A stretch of DNA of 64,000 nucleotides from CAYSGL01 sp964520985 (GTDB taxonomy: Bacteria; Pseudomonadota; Alphaproteobacteria; Micavibrionales; Micavibrionaceae): contig CAZFPB010000003.1 in NCBI GenBank assembly GCA_964520985.1, positions 130,949 through 194,948 of the forward strand, read 5' to 3'. This document shows positions 33,096-41,604 of this stretch, in pieces (within the stretch, counting starts at the first letter, position 1; each line of letters begins with the position of its first letter). The notes beneath the pieces were generated by a model, which worked only from the letters and a program-made list of their open reading frames with translations, had not been told where the DNA came from and ran no database searches. The translations under genes and the position numbers were made by a program.

Positions 33096-33312
33096 GGGGC
33101 CGAAACAGGATCGACACGCGTAATAAAGGTAATTTACGGCGTTCGGTGTTCTCCGCCGTTATCGGGAAATTTTGATAGTTGCAAATGACAACTCTCAGTT
33201 CGTAGCAGCCAACGACAATATGTTCGTTGGTGATGTTGCTATCGCCGCCTAATTGGGCGGTGTAGTACGCTACACCTTAATCCCCTTGGCATTGAACCGC
33301 TAAGGGTGGGGT
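33096..33312 (+). ncRNA. ssrA: tmRNA, coding piece of the permuted ssrA gene
   Basis: The piece starts with GGGGCCGAAACAGGATCGACA, the counterpart of the conserved 5' end of one-piece tmRNAs. It contains the tag frame at 33181-33252, a perfect hairpin GGTGTAG-TACG-CTACACC at 33259-33276 and a pseudoknot-like CCCCTT...AAGGGTGGGG after it. Together with the acceptor piece it rescues stalled ribosomes. The spacer 33064-33095 would be removed from the precursor. The 3' end is estimated. Confidence 0.9.
33181..33252 (+). other. tmRNA proteolysis-tag reading frame, unusually long
   Basis: From the resume codon GCA, 23 codons run to TAA. The encoded tag is ANDNSQFVA followed by ANDNMFVGDVAIAA, and the charged Ala on tmRNA adds one residue in front. 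The end AIAA suits ClpXP/ClpAP recognition. Typical alphaproteobacterial tags (for example AANDNFAEEFAVAA in Caulobacter) are about ten residues shorter; here the ANDN element occurs twice. Confidence 0.85.
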
Positions 33313-33317
33313 TTTTG

Positions 33318-33357
33318 GGTCGGTTTCCTCGCAACAGAAAACCGGCCTTTTCTTTTA
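33318..33357 (+). terminator. terminator of ssrA
   Basis: GGTCGGTTT and AAACCGGCC pair (one T-G) around a twelve-base loop and are followed by TTTTCTTTT. It lies just after the last tmRNA structures. Confidence 0.85.
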
Positions 33358-33402
33358 GTTTGGGCCATGGACGACTGAAAGCGGACAGTATACCGTTTTC
33401 GT

Positions 33403-35385
33403 ATGACTCGATTGGCCTCATTTTCCTTCTCCCCCTTTGTCTGGCTCGCGGCGTTTGTCTGCGCGCTATATCCCATCAATGAGTATCAGTTGGGATTAAT
33501 GGCCGCTTCAGTGCTGCTGATATTGCTCTGGTCTTACAGTCGGGTATCGAACGCGTTCAAATCAGGCCTTACCGTTCCGCGCACGCAGACCCTTGGCGTA
33601 ATGGCAGGTTTATGGGTTCTGAGTCTTGTCAGCATATTTATATCCGACGCGCCGTGGTACAGCGTCATGGCTTTCTTCTTCATGGGCGCACTGCCCCTTA
33701 CGTTCCTGACACTCGCCATCAATCCCTATACGGATAAAGAATGGCGCGTCACGCTGATGGTGCTGGGCGCTGTTATGGGTGTGCTTGGTGGTTGGGCTTT
33801 AATCCAGTTCCTATTTTTCCATGAATATTTTTCAGGTCGCGCCGTGCATCCGCTGCGTGATCCAAGCTCTCTGGCGGCATTGTTCAACCTCGCCTTGATA
33901 GGGGCTCTGGGCTGTATGAGTTACGCGAAAACCAGCGCGTCAAAAATTACGGCATTTTTACTGGCATTGCTTTTAAGCGGCGGTGTGATCGCCACTGGAT
34001 CACGCGGCGCTCTGCTGGCGGGCTTCATTGGTCTTATCCTGATCGCCGTTTTGTGCTGGTCGGCTATCGCCGGAAATAAACGCTGGTGGTTGGCCTATAT
34101 TGCACTGGCTACGCTGTTTTTCGCCACGTCTCCCTACCTCACGCCTAGTCCTGAAACGATGGCGGGGCGCATGGCGATAACATTGGGACTGGAAGAGGGT
34201 ATTGTCCCGGGCGATCGTCTCGATACCATGAAGGCGGCATGGCTTATTACCAAGGATCACTGGCTGACAGGGACAGGTATCGGCACGTTTTACCTGAACT
34301 ATCCTGAATATCGCCCGGTCGTGCAGGCCGATCTGGTAACGCACGCCCACAACGATCCATTACAGATGTGGGCGGAGATGGGAATTCTAGCGCCGCTGTT
34401 ATTATACGCTTTTATCGCGCTGGCCATTATTGCGACTGTCCGCCGGATGAAACAGGGCGACCCGACGGCGCAGGAAAAGGCGCGTGTGCTCTTCCCGTTC
34501 ATCGCACTGGGTGTGCTGATCGGCCACAGCCATATCAATTTTAATTTTTACAACTTATCGATCCTGATGCTGGCGGGGTTGGTTGCGGCATATTGGCTCA
34601 GCGCTATCAATCCTGCGCGCCGCGAGGTTTCTTTTACTTATGGCCGTGCGAAGCAAGCAGCGCTGGCAACTGTTTTTGCCATCGCGATGATAATTTATAG
34701 TTGCGTCATTATCAGCGAGCACTATACCTATAAAGCGCGCGACGCCATTCTAGCGGGCGACATTGAAGCCTACGGTACATACCTGTTGCTGGCAGATCAG
34801 ATCGGTTTTCAAAAAAATCCAACTGTCTACATGACGGCTACCCATATTCCACTGACACTCCTCTATCAGCGCAAAGATGAATTGTCTCCAGAAGACATGA
34901 AAAAGGAAGCGGCGCAGATCAATAACAACTTAAACCAGACGTTGCATCTTAATCCGCACAACGGCTCTGCCTGGTATTTTAAGGGATTGCTGGTGCAGTA
35001 TGTGCCGGCCGATCTGTTGCCGGAAAACATGCCGACAGAAAAAGAGGCGTATGAAAAGGCCTTGAAACTTGATCCGATCAACATCGGCGCGCGGGTTGCG
35101 CTGGTGGATATGGCGTTGGCGAAGGAGGATTACAAGGAGGCGGCGCGCTGGCTTATTCCTTCGCTCCACCTTGTTCTGTTCACCGATGCGGCCAAACAAT
35201 TATATAGCCGCGGTCTGATGGTATTTGCCATGACCGGCGACAAGGAAAACCTCGAAAAAACCAAGTTTGCGATGCATGAATACGAGCAACGCTCGATCTT
35301 CAGCCGCTGGCTTAAGGAAAATCGGCCCTGGACGCCGCTGACCAAGGATACTTTTCCACAAGAGGCTGAATCTAAAAGCGAATGA
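33403..35385 (+). CDS. O-antigen ligase/polymerase-like membrane protein with C-terminal TPR region
   Basis: The 660-residue protein has about twelve membrane helices in the first 435 residues, including the Wzy_C signature region (WLTGTGIGTFYLNYPEY, then HAHNDPLQMWAEMGILAPLLLY). In this family a periplasmic loop with conserved Arg/His residues joins lipid-linked glycan to its acceptor. The last about 200 residues are soluble tetratricopeptide-like helices (LNPHNGSAWYFKGLL, LDPINIGARVALVDMAL), a fusion often seen in ligase-like proteins. It may act on the polysaccharide made by the locus at 53-62 kb. A second, shorter member is at 54549. Confidence 0.85.
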   Translation: MTRLASFSFSPFVWLAAFVCALYPINEYQLGLMAASVLLILLWSYSRVSNAFKSGLTVPRTQTLGVMAGLWVLSLVSIFISDAPWYSVMAFFFMGALPLTFLTLAINPYTDKEWRVTLMVLGAVMGVLGGWALIQFLFFHEYFSGRAVHPLRDPSSLAALFNLALIGALGCMSYAKTSASKITAFLLALLLSGGVIATGSRGALLAGFIGLILIAVLCWSAIAGNKRWWLAYIALATLFFATSPYLTPSPETMAGRMAITLGLEEGIVPGDRLDTMKAAWLITKDHWLTGTGIGTFYLNYPEYRPVVQADLVTHAHNDPLQMWAEMGILAPLLLYAFIALAIIATVRRMKQGDPTAQEKARVLFPFIALGVLIGHSHINFNFYNLSILMLAGLVAAYWLSAINPARREVSFTYGRAKQAALATVFAIAMIIYSCVIISEHYTYKARDAILAGDIEAYGTYLLLADQIGFQKNPTVYMTATHIPLTLLYQRKDELSPEDMKKEAAQINNNLNQTLHLNPHNGSAWYFKGLLVQYVPADLLPENMPTEKEAYEKALKLDPINIGARVALVDMALAKEDYKEAARWLIPSLHLVLFTDAAKQLYSRGLMVFAMTGDKENLEKTKFAMHEYEQRSIFSRWLKENRPWTPLTKDTFPQEAESKSE

Positions 35386-35479
35386 GCATGGATTACGGGC
35401 GGGAATGTGGCCATTGTAGGCACATGATTCGCTACACAAGCCTCTTGATTTTCTTACCCCATCCTGCGACGAATAGACC

Positions 35480-35977
35480 ATGATCGACGACGAAGAAACC
35501 TTACGATACGACAAAATGGTAGAACAGGCCCTGCGCGGCGTGGTGCGTCAGGCTGTCGAAGAAGTGATGAAGTATCAGGGGCTGCCCGGCGACCATCATT
35601 TCTATATCACCTTCATGACCGATTATCCCGGCGTGAAAATTCCCGATTACCTGCGCGAACGCTATCCCGGTGAGATGACCATCGTGCTTCAATATCAATT
35701 CCACGATCTGGACGTGAACCGCGAACGTCTGCAAGTCACGCTGTCGTTTAACAACGTGCCCGAGCGCCTTGAAATTCCACTGGCGGCGATCACGATTTTT
35801 GCCGATCCGTCCGTCAACTTCGCACTGCAGTTCCAGCCGCTGGGCGATGACATGGAGCCTGAGTATGAGCCGGATGAAGACGGCGACGATACAGGCGGCG
35901 ATGATGATAGTGCGGCCAAAGGCAAGAAAGCCAAGAGCGGCGAAGTCGTCTCCCTCGATCAATTCCGGAAAAAATAA
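35480..35977 (+). CDS. sspB: SspB-family ClpXP adaptor
   Basis: SspB tethers ssrA-tagged proteins to the ClpXP protease. The 165-residue protein has the SspB fold region in the first about 120 residues (HHFYITFMTDYPGVKIPDYLRERYPGEMTIVLQYQFHDL, with FADPSVNFALQF). An acidic flexible linker follows, then a short C-terminal tail (GEVVSLDQFRKK) that matches the ClpX-binding module of alphaproteobacterial SspB. It is encoded 2.2 kb downstream of ssrA. The next gene starts at the stop codon (TAATG). Confidence 0.95.
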   Translation: MIDDEETLRYDKMVEQALRGVVRQAVEEVMKYQGLPGDHHFYITFMTDYPGVKIPDYLRERYPGEMTIVLQYQFHDLDVNRERLQVTLSFNNVPERLEIPLAAITIFADPSVNFALQFQPLGDDMEPEYEPDEDGDDTGGDDDSAAKGKKAKSGEVVSLDQFRKK

Positions 35978-36930
35978 TGAACGGGCTGTGGCGCGCCGAT
36001 ATCGATCCGGCGCATGAGCCGTATCGTGTATTGCTGGCGCGTGACACGCTGATTGATGCCAGCCGCGATAACCGCGCAGTGCCAATCAAAGTTTATTATC
36101 CCGTAGAGCACGCGCTTCAAAACATTCCCGTTATTATCTGGTCGCATGGGCTAGGCGGATCGGTCGATGGCGCATCTTTCCTGTCGCGTTTTCTAGCGGG
36201 GCAGGGCTATGTGATCGTGCATGTACAGCATGAGGGTACGGATAGTAGTCTGTGGGAAGGCAAACCGGGGCATCCGTGGGATATTATCCGCGCTCTCCAT
36301 ATTCCGCGCGAAGCGACGCTCAAGCGATTTGCCGATATTCCGTTCGTGCTCGATCAGTTACCGAGCTGGATTGCTGCGAAGGAAGAGATTGCGCCGTTTG
36401 CTGATCTCTCCACGCTTGGCATGTCCGGCCATTCGTTCGGTTCGCTGACGACGCAGGTGATGTGCGGACAGATGTTCCCAGATAAGGATGGCAAATTGCG
36501 GTCTTACGCCGAGCTACGTTTCAAAGCCGGGATTTTGTACAGCCCTGTGCCGATCCAGCATATGGCGCTGGACGATCCGGCCGATATTTATACCTCCATC
36601 AACAAACCCCTGTTTCATATGACGGGCACGGATGATGCCTCGCCTATCGAACATTTCGGCTATGAGCATCGCCTTGTGGTCTATGAATACAGCCCGTCGC
36701 CGAAATACATCATGACCCTCAAAGACGGTGATCACATGGTTTATAACGGCAGCCGGGGCAAGCTCGGGGCGTCTTCCAACAAGGACCACCATGAAACCCT
36801 GATCAAGCTGGGGGCGCTGGCCTATTGGGATTACCAGCTGAAAGGCGATAAGGGCGCCGGAGAGTGGTTGACCGGCGGCGGTTTTGCTACATATCTAGGC
36901 GATAACGCGACGTTTGCATTTGAAAGATAA
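35977..36930 (+). CDS. alpha/beta hydrolase, PAF-acetylhydrolase/dienelactone-hydrolase-like
   Basis: The 317-residue cytosolic protein has the alpha/beta-hydrolase pattern: strand and oxyanion motif PVIIWSHGLGGS, and a nucleophile elbow GMSGHSFGS with Ser at about 152. Candidate acidic and histidine residues lie in the C-terminal part (TGTDDASP; KDGDHMVYN). It resembles the platelet-activating-factor acetylhydrolase-like branch, which cleaves short acyl esters. The substrate is unknown. Translation is coupled to sspB by TAATG overlap, but no functional link is evident. Confidence 0.82.
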   Translation: MNGLWRADIDPAHEPYRVLLARDTLIDASRDNRAVPIKVYYPVEHALQNIPVIIWSHGLGGSVDGASFLSRFLAGQGYVIVHVQHEGTDSSLWEGKPGHPWDIIRALHIPREATLKRFADIPFVLDQLPSWIAAKEEIAPFADLSTLGMSGHSFGSLTTQVMCGQMFPDKDGKLRSYAELRFKAGILYSPVPIQHMALDDPADIYTSINKPLFHMTGTDDASPIEHFGYEHRLVVYEYSPSPKYIMTLKDGDHMVYNGSRGKLGASSNKDHHETLIKLGALAYWDYQLKGDKGAGEWLTGGGFATYLGDNATFAFER

Positions 36931-36935
36931 TAGTC

Positions 36936-37868
36936 ATGCCCGATTTTGCCATTGAGATTAAAGATTTAAAGAAAACCTACGCTGCCTCTGGCAAATCCGG
37001 TCAAAAAGATGCGCTGAAGGGTATTAATCTTACCATTCCTAAAGGCTCCATTTTCGGATTGCTTGGCCCGAACGGAGCCGGGAAATCGACTTTAATCAAT
37101 ATTATGGCCGGACTGGTCGTGAAATCGTCCGGCACCGTAAAAATCTGGGACCGCGATATGGATGTGAACCCGCGCAACGCGCGCGCGGCGATTGGCGTCG
37201 TGGCGCAGGAAATTACCTTTGATCCGTTCTTCAGCCCGCGCAAGATGCTCGATATTCAGGCGGGCCTTTATGGCGTGCCGAAAGAACAGCGCCGCTCGAT
37301 GGAATTGCTGGAACTGGTGGGTCTGCAAGATAAGGCCGATGCCTATACGCGCTCACTCTCCGGCGGGATGAAACGCCGTCTTATGATCGCCAAATCGCTC
37401 GTCCATAATCCGCCGATCCTCGTGCTCGATGAGCCGACGGCGGGGGTCGATGTCGAACTGCGCCAGATGTTGTGGGAGAAAGTTCGCCTGCTGAATTCGC
37501 AAGGTGTTACGGTGTTGCTCACCACGCACTATCTCGAAGAAGCGCAGGAACTGTGCGACCAGATCGCTATCATCAATCACGGCCAGATTGTCGCCAACGA
37601 CACGACGGAAAAACTGCTGTCGCGTATCGAAGGAAAGGAAATCCGCTTCCGTCTGGAGAGCGATATAGCAGCGCTGCCCGCGTCGCTTGCCGGATATAAG
37701 GCGGAACTGATCGGCCCAAGACTGCTGAAAATCCATTATAACCAGAGTGAGCAATCCGCCGGCGCTGTGATCGCCGCCGTGCAGGGCGCCGGGCTTGGTA
37801 TTGCCGATCTGACGACCGTGGAAACCGATCTGGAAGACGTTTTCCTGCAGATTACCCGCGCCGCCTAG
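36936..37868 (+). CDS. ABC transporter ATP-binding protein (drug/lipid exporter type)
   Basis: The 310-residue ATPase has Walker A GPNGAGKST (about 44), signature LSGGMKRR (about 141), Walker B ILVLDEP (about 160) and the switch His in LTTHYLEEA. A C-terminal domain of about 80 residues ends in VETDLEDVFLQIT, typical of ATPases paired with ABC-2 permeases (YadG/CcmA-like family). No permease gene lies next to it in this window; it is followed by tRNA-Arg. It may pair with a membrane protein encoded elsewhere. Confidence 0.92.
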   Translation: MPDFAIEIKDLKKTYAASGKSGQKDALKGINLTIPKGSIFGLLGPNGAGKSTLINIMAGLVVKSSGTVKIWDRDMDVNPRNARAAIGVVAQEITFDPFFSPRKMLDIQAGLYGVPKEQRRSMELLELVGLQDKADAYTRSLSGGMKRRLMIAKSLVHNPPILVLDEPTAGVDVELRQMLWEKVRLLNSQGVTVLLTTHYLEEAQELCDQIAIINHGQIVANDTTEKLLSRIEGKEIRFRLESDIAALPASLAGYKAELIGPRLLKIHYNQSEQSAGAVIAAVQGAGLGIADLTTVETDLEDVFLQITRAA

Positions 37869-37919
37869 GCTTTATATTGACGCGTATAAAGCCTTCCCGT
37901 ATAGCTTTTCTAGGCTCAA

Positions 37920-37996
37920 GCACCCGTAGCTCAGCCGGATAGAGTATTGGTTTCCGAAACCAAGGGTCACAGGTTCGAGTCCTGTCGGGTGCGCCA
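37920..37996 (+). tRNA. tRNA-Arg (anticodon CCG)
   Basis: The acceptor arms GCACCCG/CGGGTGC pair over seven bases, followed by discriminator G and an encoded CCA. The anticodon stem-loop TTGGT-TTCCGAA-ACCAA gives anticodon CCG, reading CGG (Arg). The T arm contains GGTTCGAGTCC. It lies 52 bases after the ABC gene. Confidence 0.97.
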
Positions 37997-38064
37997 TATT
38001 TTCCAACAAGTTAGCTTCTGAAAAACCAATGATCACAGGTTCATTTGAACCTAGCTTTAAGAAA

Positions 38065-39411
38065 CTAAATTCCAAATTTTTTCAGTGCTTCCGTCTGGCG
38101 TTGTGCCAAGGCTTTGACATCGAAGCCTTCGATCATCTCATTAAAGACCCGGTACCAGTTGATTTCGGCTTTGAGGTGCAGGAAGACAGAGCCGAGGCCG
38201 AGGGCGGCGCGGTCCATGAAGACGAATTCGCGCGGGATGGCGACGCCGCCATTTTGTTTGGAGAGTTCACGCAATTGTTTATGCACTTTTTCGGCCGTCT
38301 CGCGGCCATAGATGCCGTTGGTGACTTCGCCGATCGGGCGGGTTTTATCGTCCATGATCGGGCCGTAGAGGAAGCGTGCCCATATGTTCAGAGTTTCTAC
38401 CTGTTCGGTGGTGAGGTTTTTGAAGCCCCATGTTTCATAGGCATGCACGGCGAGCGCGTTATCGTTACTCATCAGCGCGCGATACAGATTGATCACGCCT
38501 TCGACAAATTTGGGCGGGAAAACGCGCACGCAGCCGAAATCGAGCAGGTTGATGGAATCATCCTTGCGCACGGTGTAATTGCCCAGATGCGGGTCTCCAT
38601 GAATAATGCCGTAATAATAAAGCGGCACATACCAGGCGCGGAACATGTTCATCGCTAAACGGTTGCGCTGCTCTGCCGGCGCATCGACGAAGTTCAGAAT
38701 TTTTTCGCCGTCCATCCACGTGGTGCAGAGCAGGCGGTCGGTTGACAGATTATCGATGATTTCGGGCACATGAACATTGGGCTCATTGGACAGCATGTGG
38801 CCGTAAAGCTTGCCGTATTTAGCTTCGAGCGTGTAATCGAGTTCTTCATACAAACGCTCGGCTAGTTCCTGATGAATGTACTTCGTCTGAATCGAGGAAT
38901 CGTATTTCTCGTAGATCGAGAATATCAATTTCAATTGCGCGAGGTCGGCTTTGATTGCGCTCGCCATATCGGGATATTGCAGTTTGCAAGCGATGGCGCG
39001 GCCGTCATGGGTGACAGCTTTATGAACCTGTCCCAGGCTGGCAGCGGCGGAGGCTTCTTTGTCGAAACTTTTGAAGCGGGATTCCCAGTCAGGTCCCAGC
39101 TCGGCTTTCATCCGGCGGCGCACGAAGGGCCAGCCCATGGGAGGCGCGTTCGATTGCAATTGCTGAAAATCCTTGGCGTATTCGGCAGGCAGGGCTTCGG
39201 GAATGGTCGCCAGAATTTGCCCGACTTTCATCAGCGGGCCTTTGAGGCCGCCGAGAGCGCCGGTAAGCTGCGCCGCGTGATCCGCTTTATTGATGTTAAG
39301 ACCGAGATAGCGGTCGCCTACTAGTTTGGCGGCCAATCCGGCCATCGTCCCGCCAACCTGCCCGTAGCGCAGGATTTCACGGCCCAAACTTTGTTCTTTT
39401 TTGCGTTCCAT
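38065..39411 (-). CDS. AarF/UbiB/COQ8-family atypical kinase
   Basis: The 448-residue ABC1-family protein carries the family-defining KxGQ motif (LMKVGQILATIPEALP), the Ala-rich loop (AASLGQVHKA), the invariant Lys (ACKLQYPD), a catalytic-loop motif (IHGDPHLGNY) and the metal-binding motif (LLDFGCVRVF). It has no C-terminal membrane helices, so it is closer to the ADCK/COQ8-like branch than to E. coli UbiB. Members support ubiquinone synthesis by ATPase-like action on the COQ lipid pathway. It is divergent from a COQ9 gene with a 41-base gap, which supports a quinone role. Confidence 0.9.
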   Translation of the reverse strand: MERKKEQSLGREILRYGQVGGTMAGLAAKLVGDRYLGLNINKADHAAQLTGALGGLKGPLMKVGQILATIPEALPAEYAKDFQQLQSNAPPMGWPFVRRRMKAELGPDWESRFKSFDKEASAAASLGQVHKAVTHDGRAIACKLQYPDMASAIKADLAQLKLIFSIYEKYDSSIQTKYIHQELAERLYEELDYTLEAKYGKLYGHMLSNEPNVHVPEIIDNLSTDRLLCTTWMDGEKILNFVDAPAEQRNRLAMNMFRAWYVPLYYYGIIHGDPHLGNYTVRKDDSINLLDFGCVRVFPPKFVEGVINLYRALMSNDNALAVHAYETWGFKNLTTEQVETLNIWARFLYGPIMDDKTRPIGEVTNGIYGRETAEKVHKQLRELSKQNGGVAIPREFVFMDRAALGLGSVFLHLKAEINWYRVFNEMIEGFDVKALAQRQTEALKKFGI

Positions 39412-39452
39412 CTTGTCCCATCGAAATAGTCCTGATTAGATAGCAGTCCAGT

Positions 39453-40040
39453 ATGAAAAACACGAATGAAATCCGCGATGACATTTTGAGCGCCCTGTTG
39501 CCGGCGGTGGCGTTCGATGGCTGGACCATGGCTGCCGCCGAACTTGCGGCAACGCAGGCGGGCTACCAACCGGAGATGGTTGAAGCTGTCTTTCCCGGCG
39601 GCATGGATGATATCGTTGCGCATTTTGCCGATCGGGCCGACCGGGCAATGCTCGAAGCGCTGGGCGATGGCGCCGATATGAAAGTACGCGAGCGCATTAC
39701 GCTGGCCGCGCAAAAACGTCTGCACTGGCTGAACGGTCACAAGGAAGCGGAGCGCGAAGCGGTGGCGTACTGGATGCGCCCTTTGCGCAAATATAAAGGC
39801 GCCAAAATCGTCTGGCGCACAGCGGACCGTATCTGGGAGTGGGCGGGGGATAACGCGAAGGATTATAACCGCTATACCAAGCGCGGATTGCTGAGCGGGG
39901 TATTAACCACGACGACCCTCTACTGGTTACGTGAAGAGGGGCGCGATTTAAGCGAAACCTTCGCTTTTCTCGACAGGCGTATTGAGAATGTGATGCAATG
40001 GGGTAAAATGATCGGCAACTTCAAAAAGGGCCGTACATGA
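39453..40040 (+). CDS. COQ9 family protein
   Basis: The 195-residue helical protein has the TetR-like fold of COQ9 (RDDILSALLPAVAFDGWTMAAAELAATQAG). The C-terminal COQ9 domain follows (WRTADRIWEWAGDNAKDYNRYTKRGLLSGVLTTTTLYWL), forming the lipid-binding pocket that presents ubiquinone intermediates to the hydroxylase COQ7. It is divergent from the COQ8-like kinase. The next gene overlaps it by four bases (ATGA). Confidence 0.95.
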   Translation: MKNTNEIRDDILSALLPAVAFDGWTMAAAELAATQAGYQPEMVEAVFPGGMDDIVAHFADRADRAMLEALGDGADMKVRERITLAAQKRLHWLNGHKEAEREAVAYWMRPLRKYKGAKIVWRTADRIWEWAGDNAKDYNRYTKRGLLSGVLTTTTLYWLREEGRDLSETFAFLDRRIENVMQWGKMIGNFKKGRT

Positions 40041-40663
40041 AAATCAATTGGGAGCGCGTCGAATTATTCATGCAAAGCGTATTTTTCCGCTTTGCCTTCC
40101 TGATATTTTTCGTGCTGTTCATTTGTGTATTTTTATACGCCTATCGCACCGAAGAAAAATTTGAGGAAATCGGCGACAGTGCGCCTTTCGCCGAACAAGT
40201 TACAACGGTGGAAGAAGATATTGATACAGACGGCATTGAAAAAGCGCACCGCACGCGTAAAGAAATGCAGGTCTGGATCGTTGAGTCCGTGTCGGAATTA
40301 CTCAATCTGAACAAACAGAATAAAGCCGAAGTCTTTCGCGCCGTGCGGCCCTATTTCACCGAGGCAGGCTTCGTCCAGTATGAGGCTTACTTGAAGGCCG
40401 ATAACGTTCTGGCCGATATTGAGACAGGTAAATACGCGCTGGGCACCATTGTCGATCAGACGCCGCAGGCGCTCAATGACGGTGTGATTGGCGGCAAGTA
40501 TCGCTGGCTCTACGATGTGCCGGTGATTATGTCGCTCACGCCGACGCAAGGCGAGGCGCAGAATAAAAAGGGCACGTTGCGTATTCAGCTGGGCCGCACA
40601 ATGGATGAAAATAATCCAGCCAAAATTGTGATCGAAAGCTGGAGCATGATGCCGCGCCGTTGA
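40037..40663 (+). CDS. DotI/IcmL/TraM-like inner-membrane protein (type IVB secretion)
   Basis: The 208-residue protein has one N-terminal membrane helix (about residues 16-35) and a periplasmic domain. In it WIVESVSELLNLNKQNKAEV and YFTEAGFVQYEAYLKADNVL follow the IcmL/DotI pattern (aromatic start, Asn-rich turn, YFTxxGWxxF, Leu-rich helix), then GGKYRWLYDVPVIMSL. DotI and its plasmid homologue TraM are parts of the type IVB secretion core. Here it stands alone and is translationally coupled to COQ9. The call is by recalled family pattern. Confidence 0.62.
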   Translation: MKINWERVELFMQSVFFRFAFLIFFVLFICVFLYAYRTEEKFEEIGDSAPFAEQVTTVEEDIDTDGIEKAHRTRKEMQVWIVESVSELLNLNKQNKAEVFRAVRPYFTEAGFVQYEAYLKADNVLADIETGKYALGTIVDQTPQALNDGVIGGKYRWLYDVPVIMSLTPTQGEAQNKKGTLRIQLGRTMDENNPAKIVIESWSMMPRR

Positions 40664-40715
40664 CACCGGGGCCACTCCGCTTTAAAAAAGACCTTCATCA
40701 ACAAGGAACAAATTT

Positions 40716-40997
40716 ATGGCTGACTCAAACGTAACGGCATTGAAAGCCGATGACAGCGACACAGGCGGCGTTTCGGGCAAGCGCCTGAAGGCCTTTATCG
40801 AGCGCCTCGAGCGTCTGGAAGAAGAAAAAACCGCGCTGTCGGAAGACATCAAGGAAGTCTATGCCGAGGCCAAAGGCACCGGGTTCGATACCAAGACCAT
40901 CCGCAAGTTGATCCGTCTGCGCAAGATGGATGCGGAAAAACGCCAAGAAGAAGACGCGCTGCTGGAGCTGTATAAATCAGCTATCGGCTTGGTTTAA
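40716..40997 (+). CDS. gapR: GapR-family (DUF2312) nucleoid-associated protein
   Basis: The 93-residue protein is nearly all coiled coil. The core RLKAFIERLERLEEEKTALSEDIKEVYAEAKGTGFDTKTIRKLIRLRKMD and the end EEDALLELYKSAIG closely follow Caulobacter GapR. GapR clamps overtwisted DNA ahead of replication and transcription and stimulates topoisomerases. Basic residues in the RKLIRLRK helix would contact DNA. An AAGGA Shine-Dalgarno precedes the ATG. It is probably a single-gene unit. Confidence 0.95.
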   Translation: MADSNVTALKADDSDTGGVSGKRLKAFIERLERLEEEKTALSEDIKEVYAEAKGTGFDTKTIRKLIRLRKMDAEKRQEEDALLELYKSAIGLV

Positions 40998-41040
40998 TTA
41001 TCTTTTTTCCTTAACTTTATAGTAAGGCTGACGCCCTATA

Positions 41041-41604
41041 ATGGGCCTCGAAATGGGGATTTCGGGGCCTATGGCTTTATCCAGTCTGAGCGATGTACTG
41101 AATGACCTGGCGGGGGGCCGGGTCGCTGTACTTGCGCAGGATGTACCTGCCCGATCTATCGTCAGCGAATTGGATATCTTTCTCGAACAGGATGGCACAC
41201 TCGCGTCTCTTAATCGCCAGTACCGTTATGCCAAGCAGCAACATCGGGCCGCGCGCGCCGAGCATGGCGTGGAGTCTCCCATGGCTGATATCGCCGCCGA
41301 TATGGAAGACAGTGCGTGGTGCGCCATGCAGACGCGTTTAATGGAGTTACGGAGCGATGGGGCGCTGATGCTATTCGTGCAGAAAGCTCTCTGGGAGGCC
41401 GAACGCGCAGAGGCTGAAGCCAAGCAGATTTATAAAGATAAAAAGGCGCTCGATTTCTTCAATCGCATGGAAACGGCAAGGTTGGTGAAAGAGCGCAACA
41501 AATCATCCGCCGTGTATGAATGGATGGCCGTGCTGATTTTATATCACCGCTATTTGCGCTTACCTTTTCCGGCGCTCGGTGTGCCGGAACGCATCGCTGC
41601 CTAG
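41041..41604 (+). CDS. unknown helical protein
   Basis: The 187-residue protein has no signal peptide. The middle is strongly charged and helical (RQYRYAKQQHRAARAEHG; ALWEAERAEAEAKQIYKDKKALDFFNRMETARLVKERN), consistent with a coiled coil. The C-terminus holds a moderately hydrophobic segment (EWMAVLILYHRYLRLPFPAL). An in-frame ATG at 41053 is an alternative start. It overlaps the convergent acs stop by four bases. No family is recognised. Confidence 0.55.
   Translation: MGLEMGISGPMALSSLSDVLNDLAGGRVAVLAQDVPARSIVSELDIFLEQDGTLASLNRQYRYAKQQHRAARAEHGVESPMADIAADMEDSAWCAMQTRLMELRSDGALMLFVQKALWEAERAEAEAKQIYKDKKALDFFNRMETARLVKERNKSSAVYEWMAVLILYHRYLRLPFPALGVPERIAA

Noticed and set aside
36936..37868. 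The ABC ATPase as part of a lipopolysaccharide exporter with the glycan genes.
   Set aside because: No permease is adjacent, the glycan genes are 16 kb away, and the C-terminal domain is of the drug-exporter type rather than the Wzt type.
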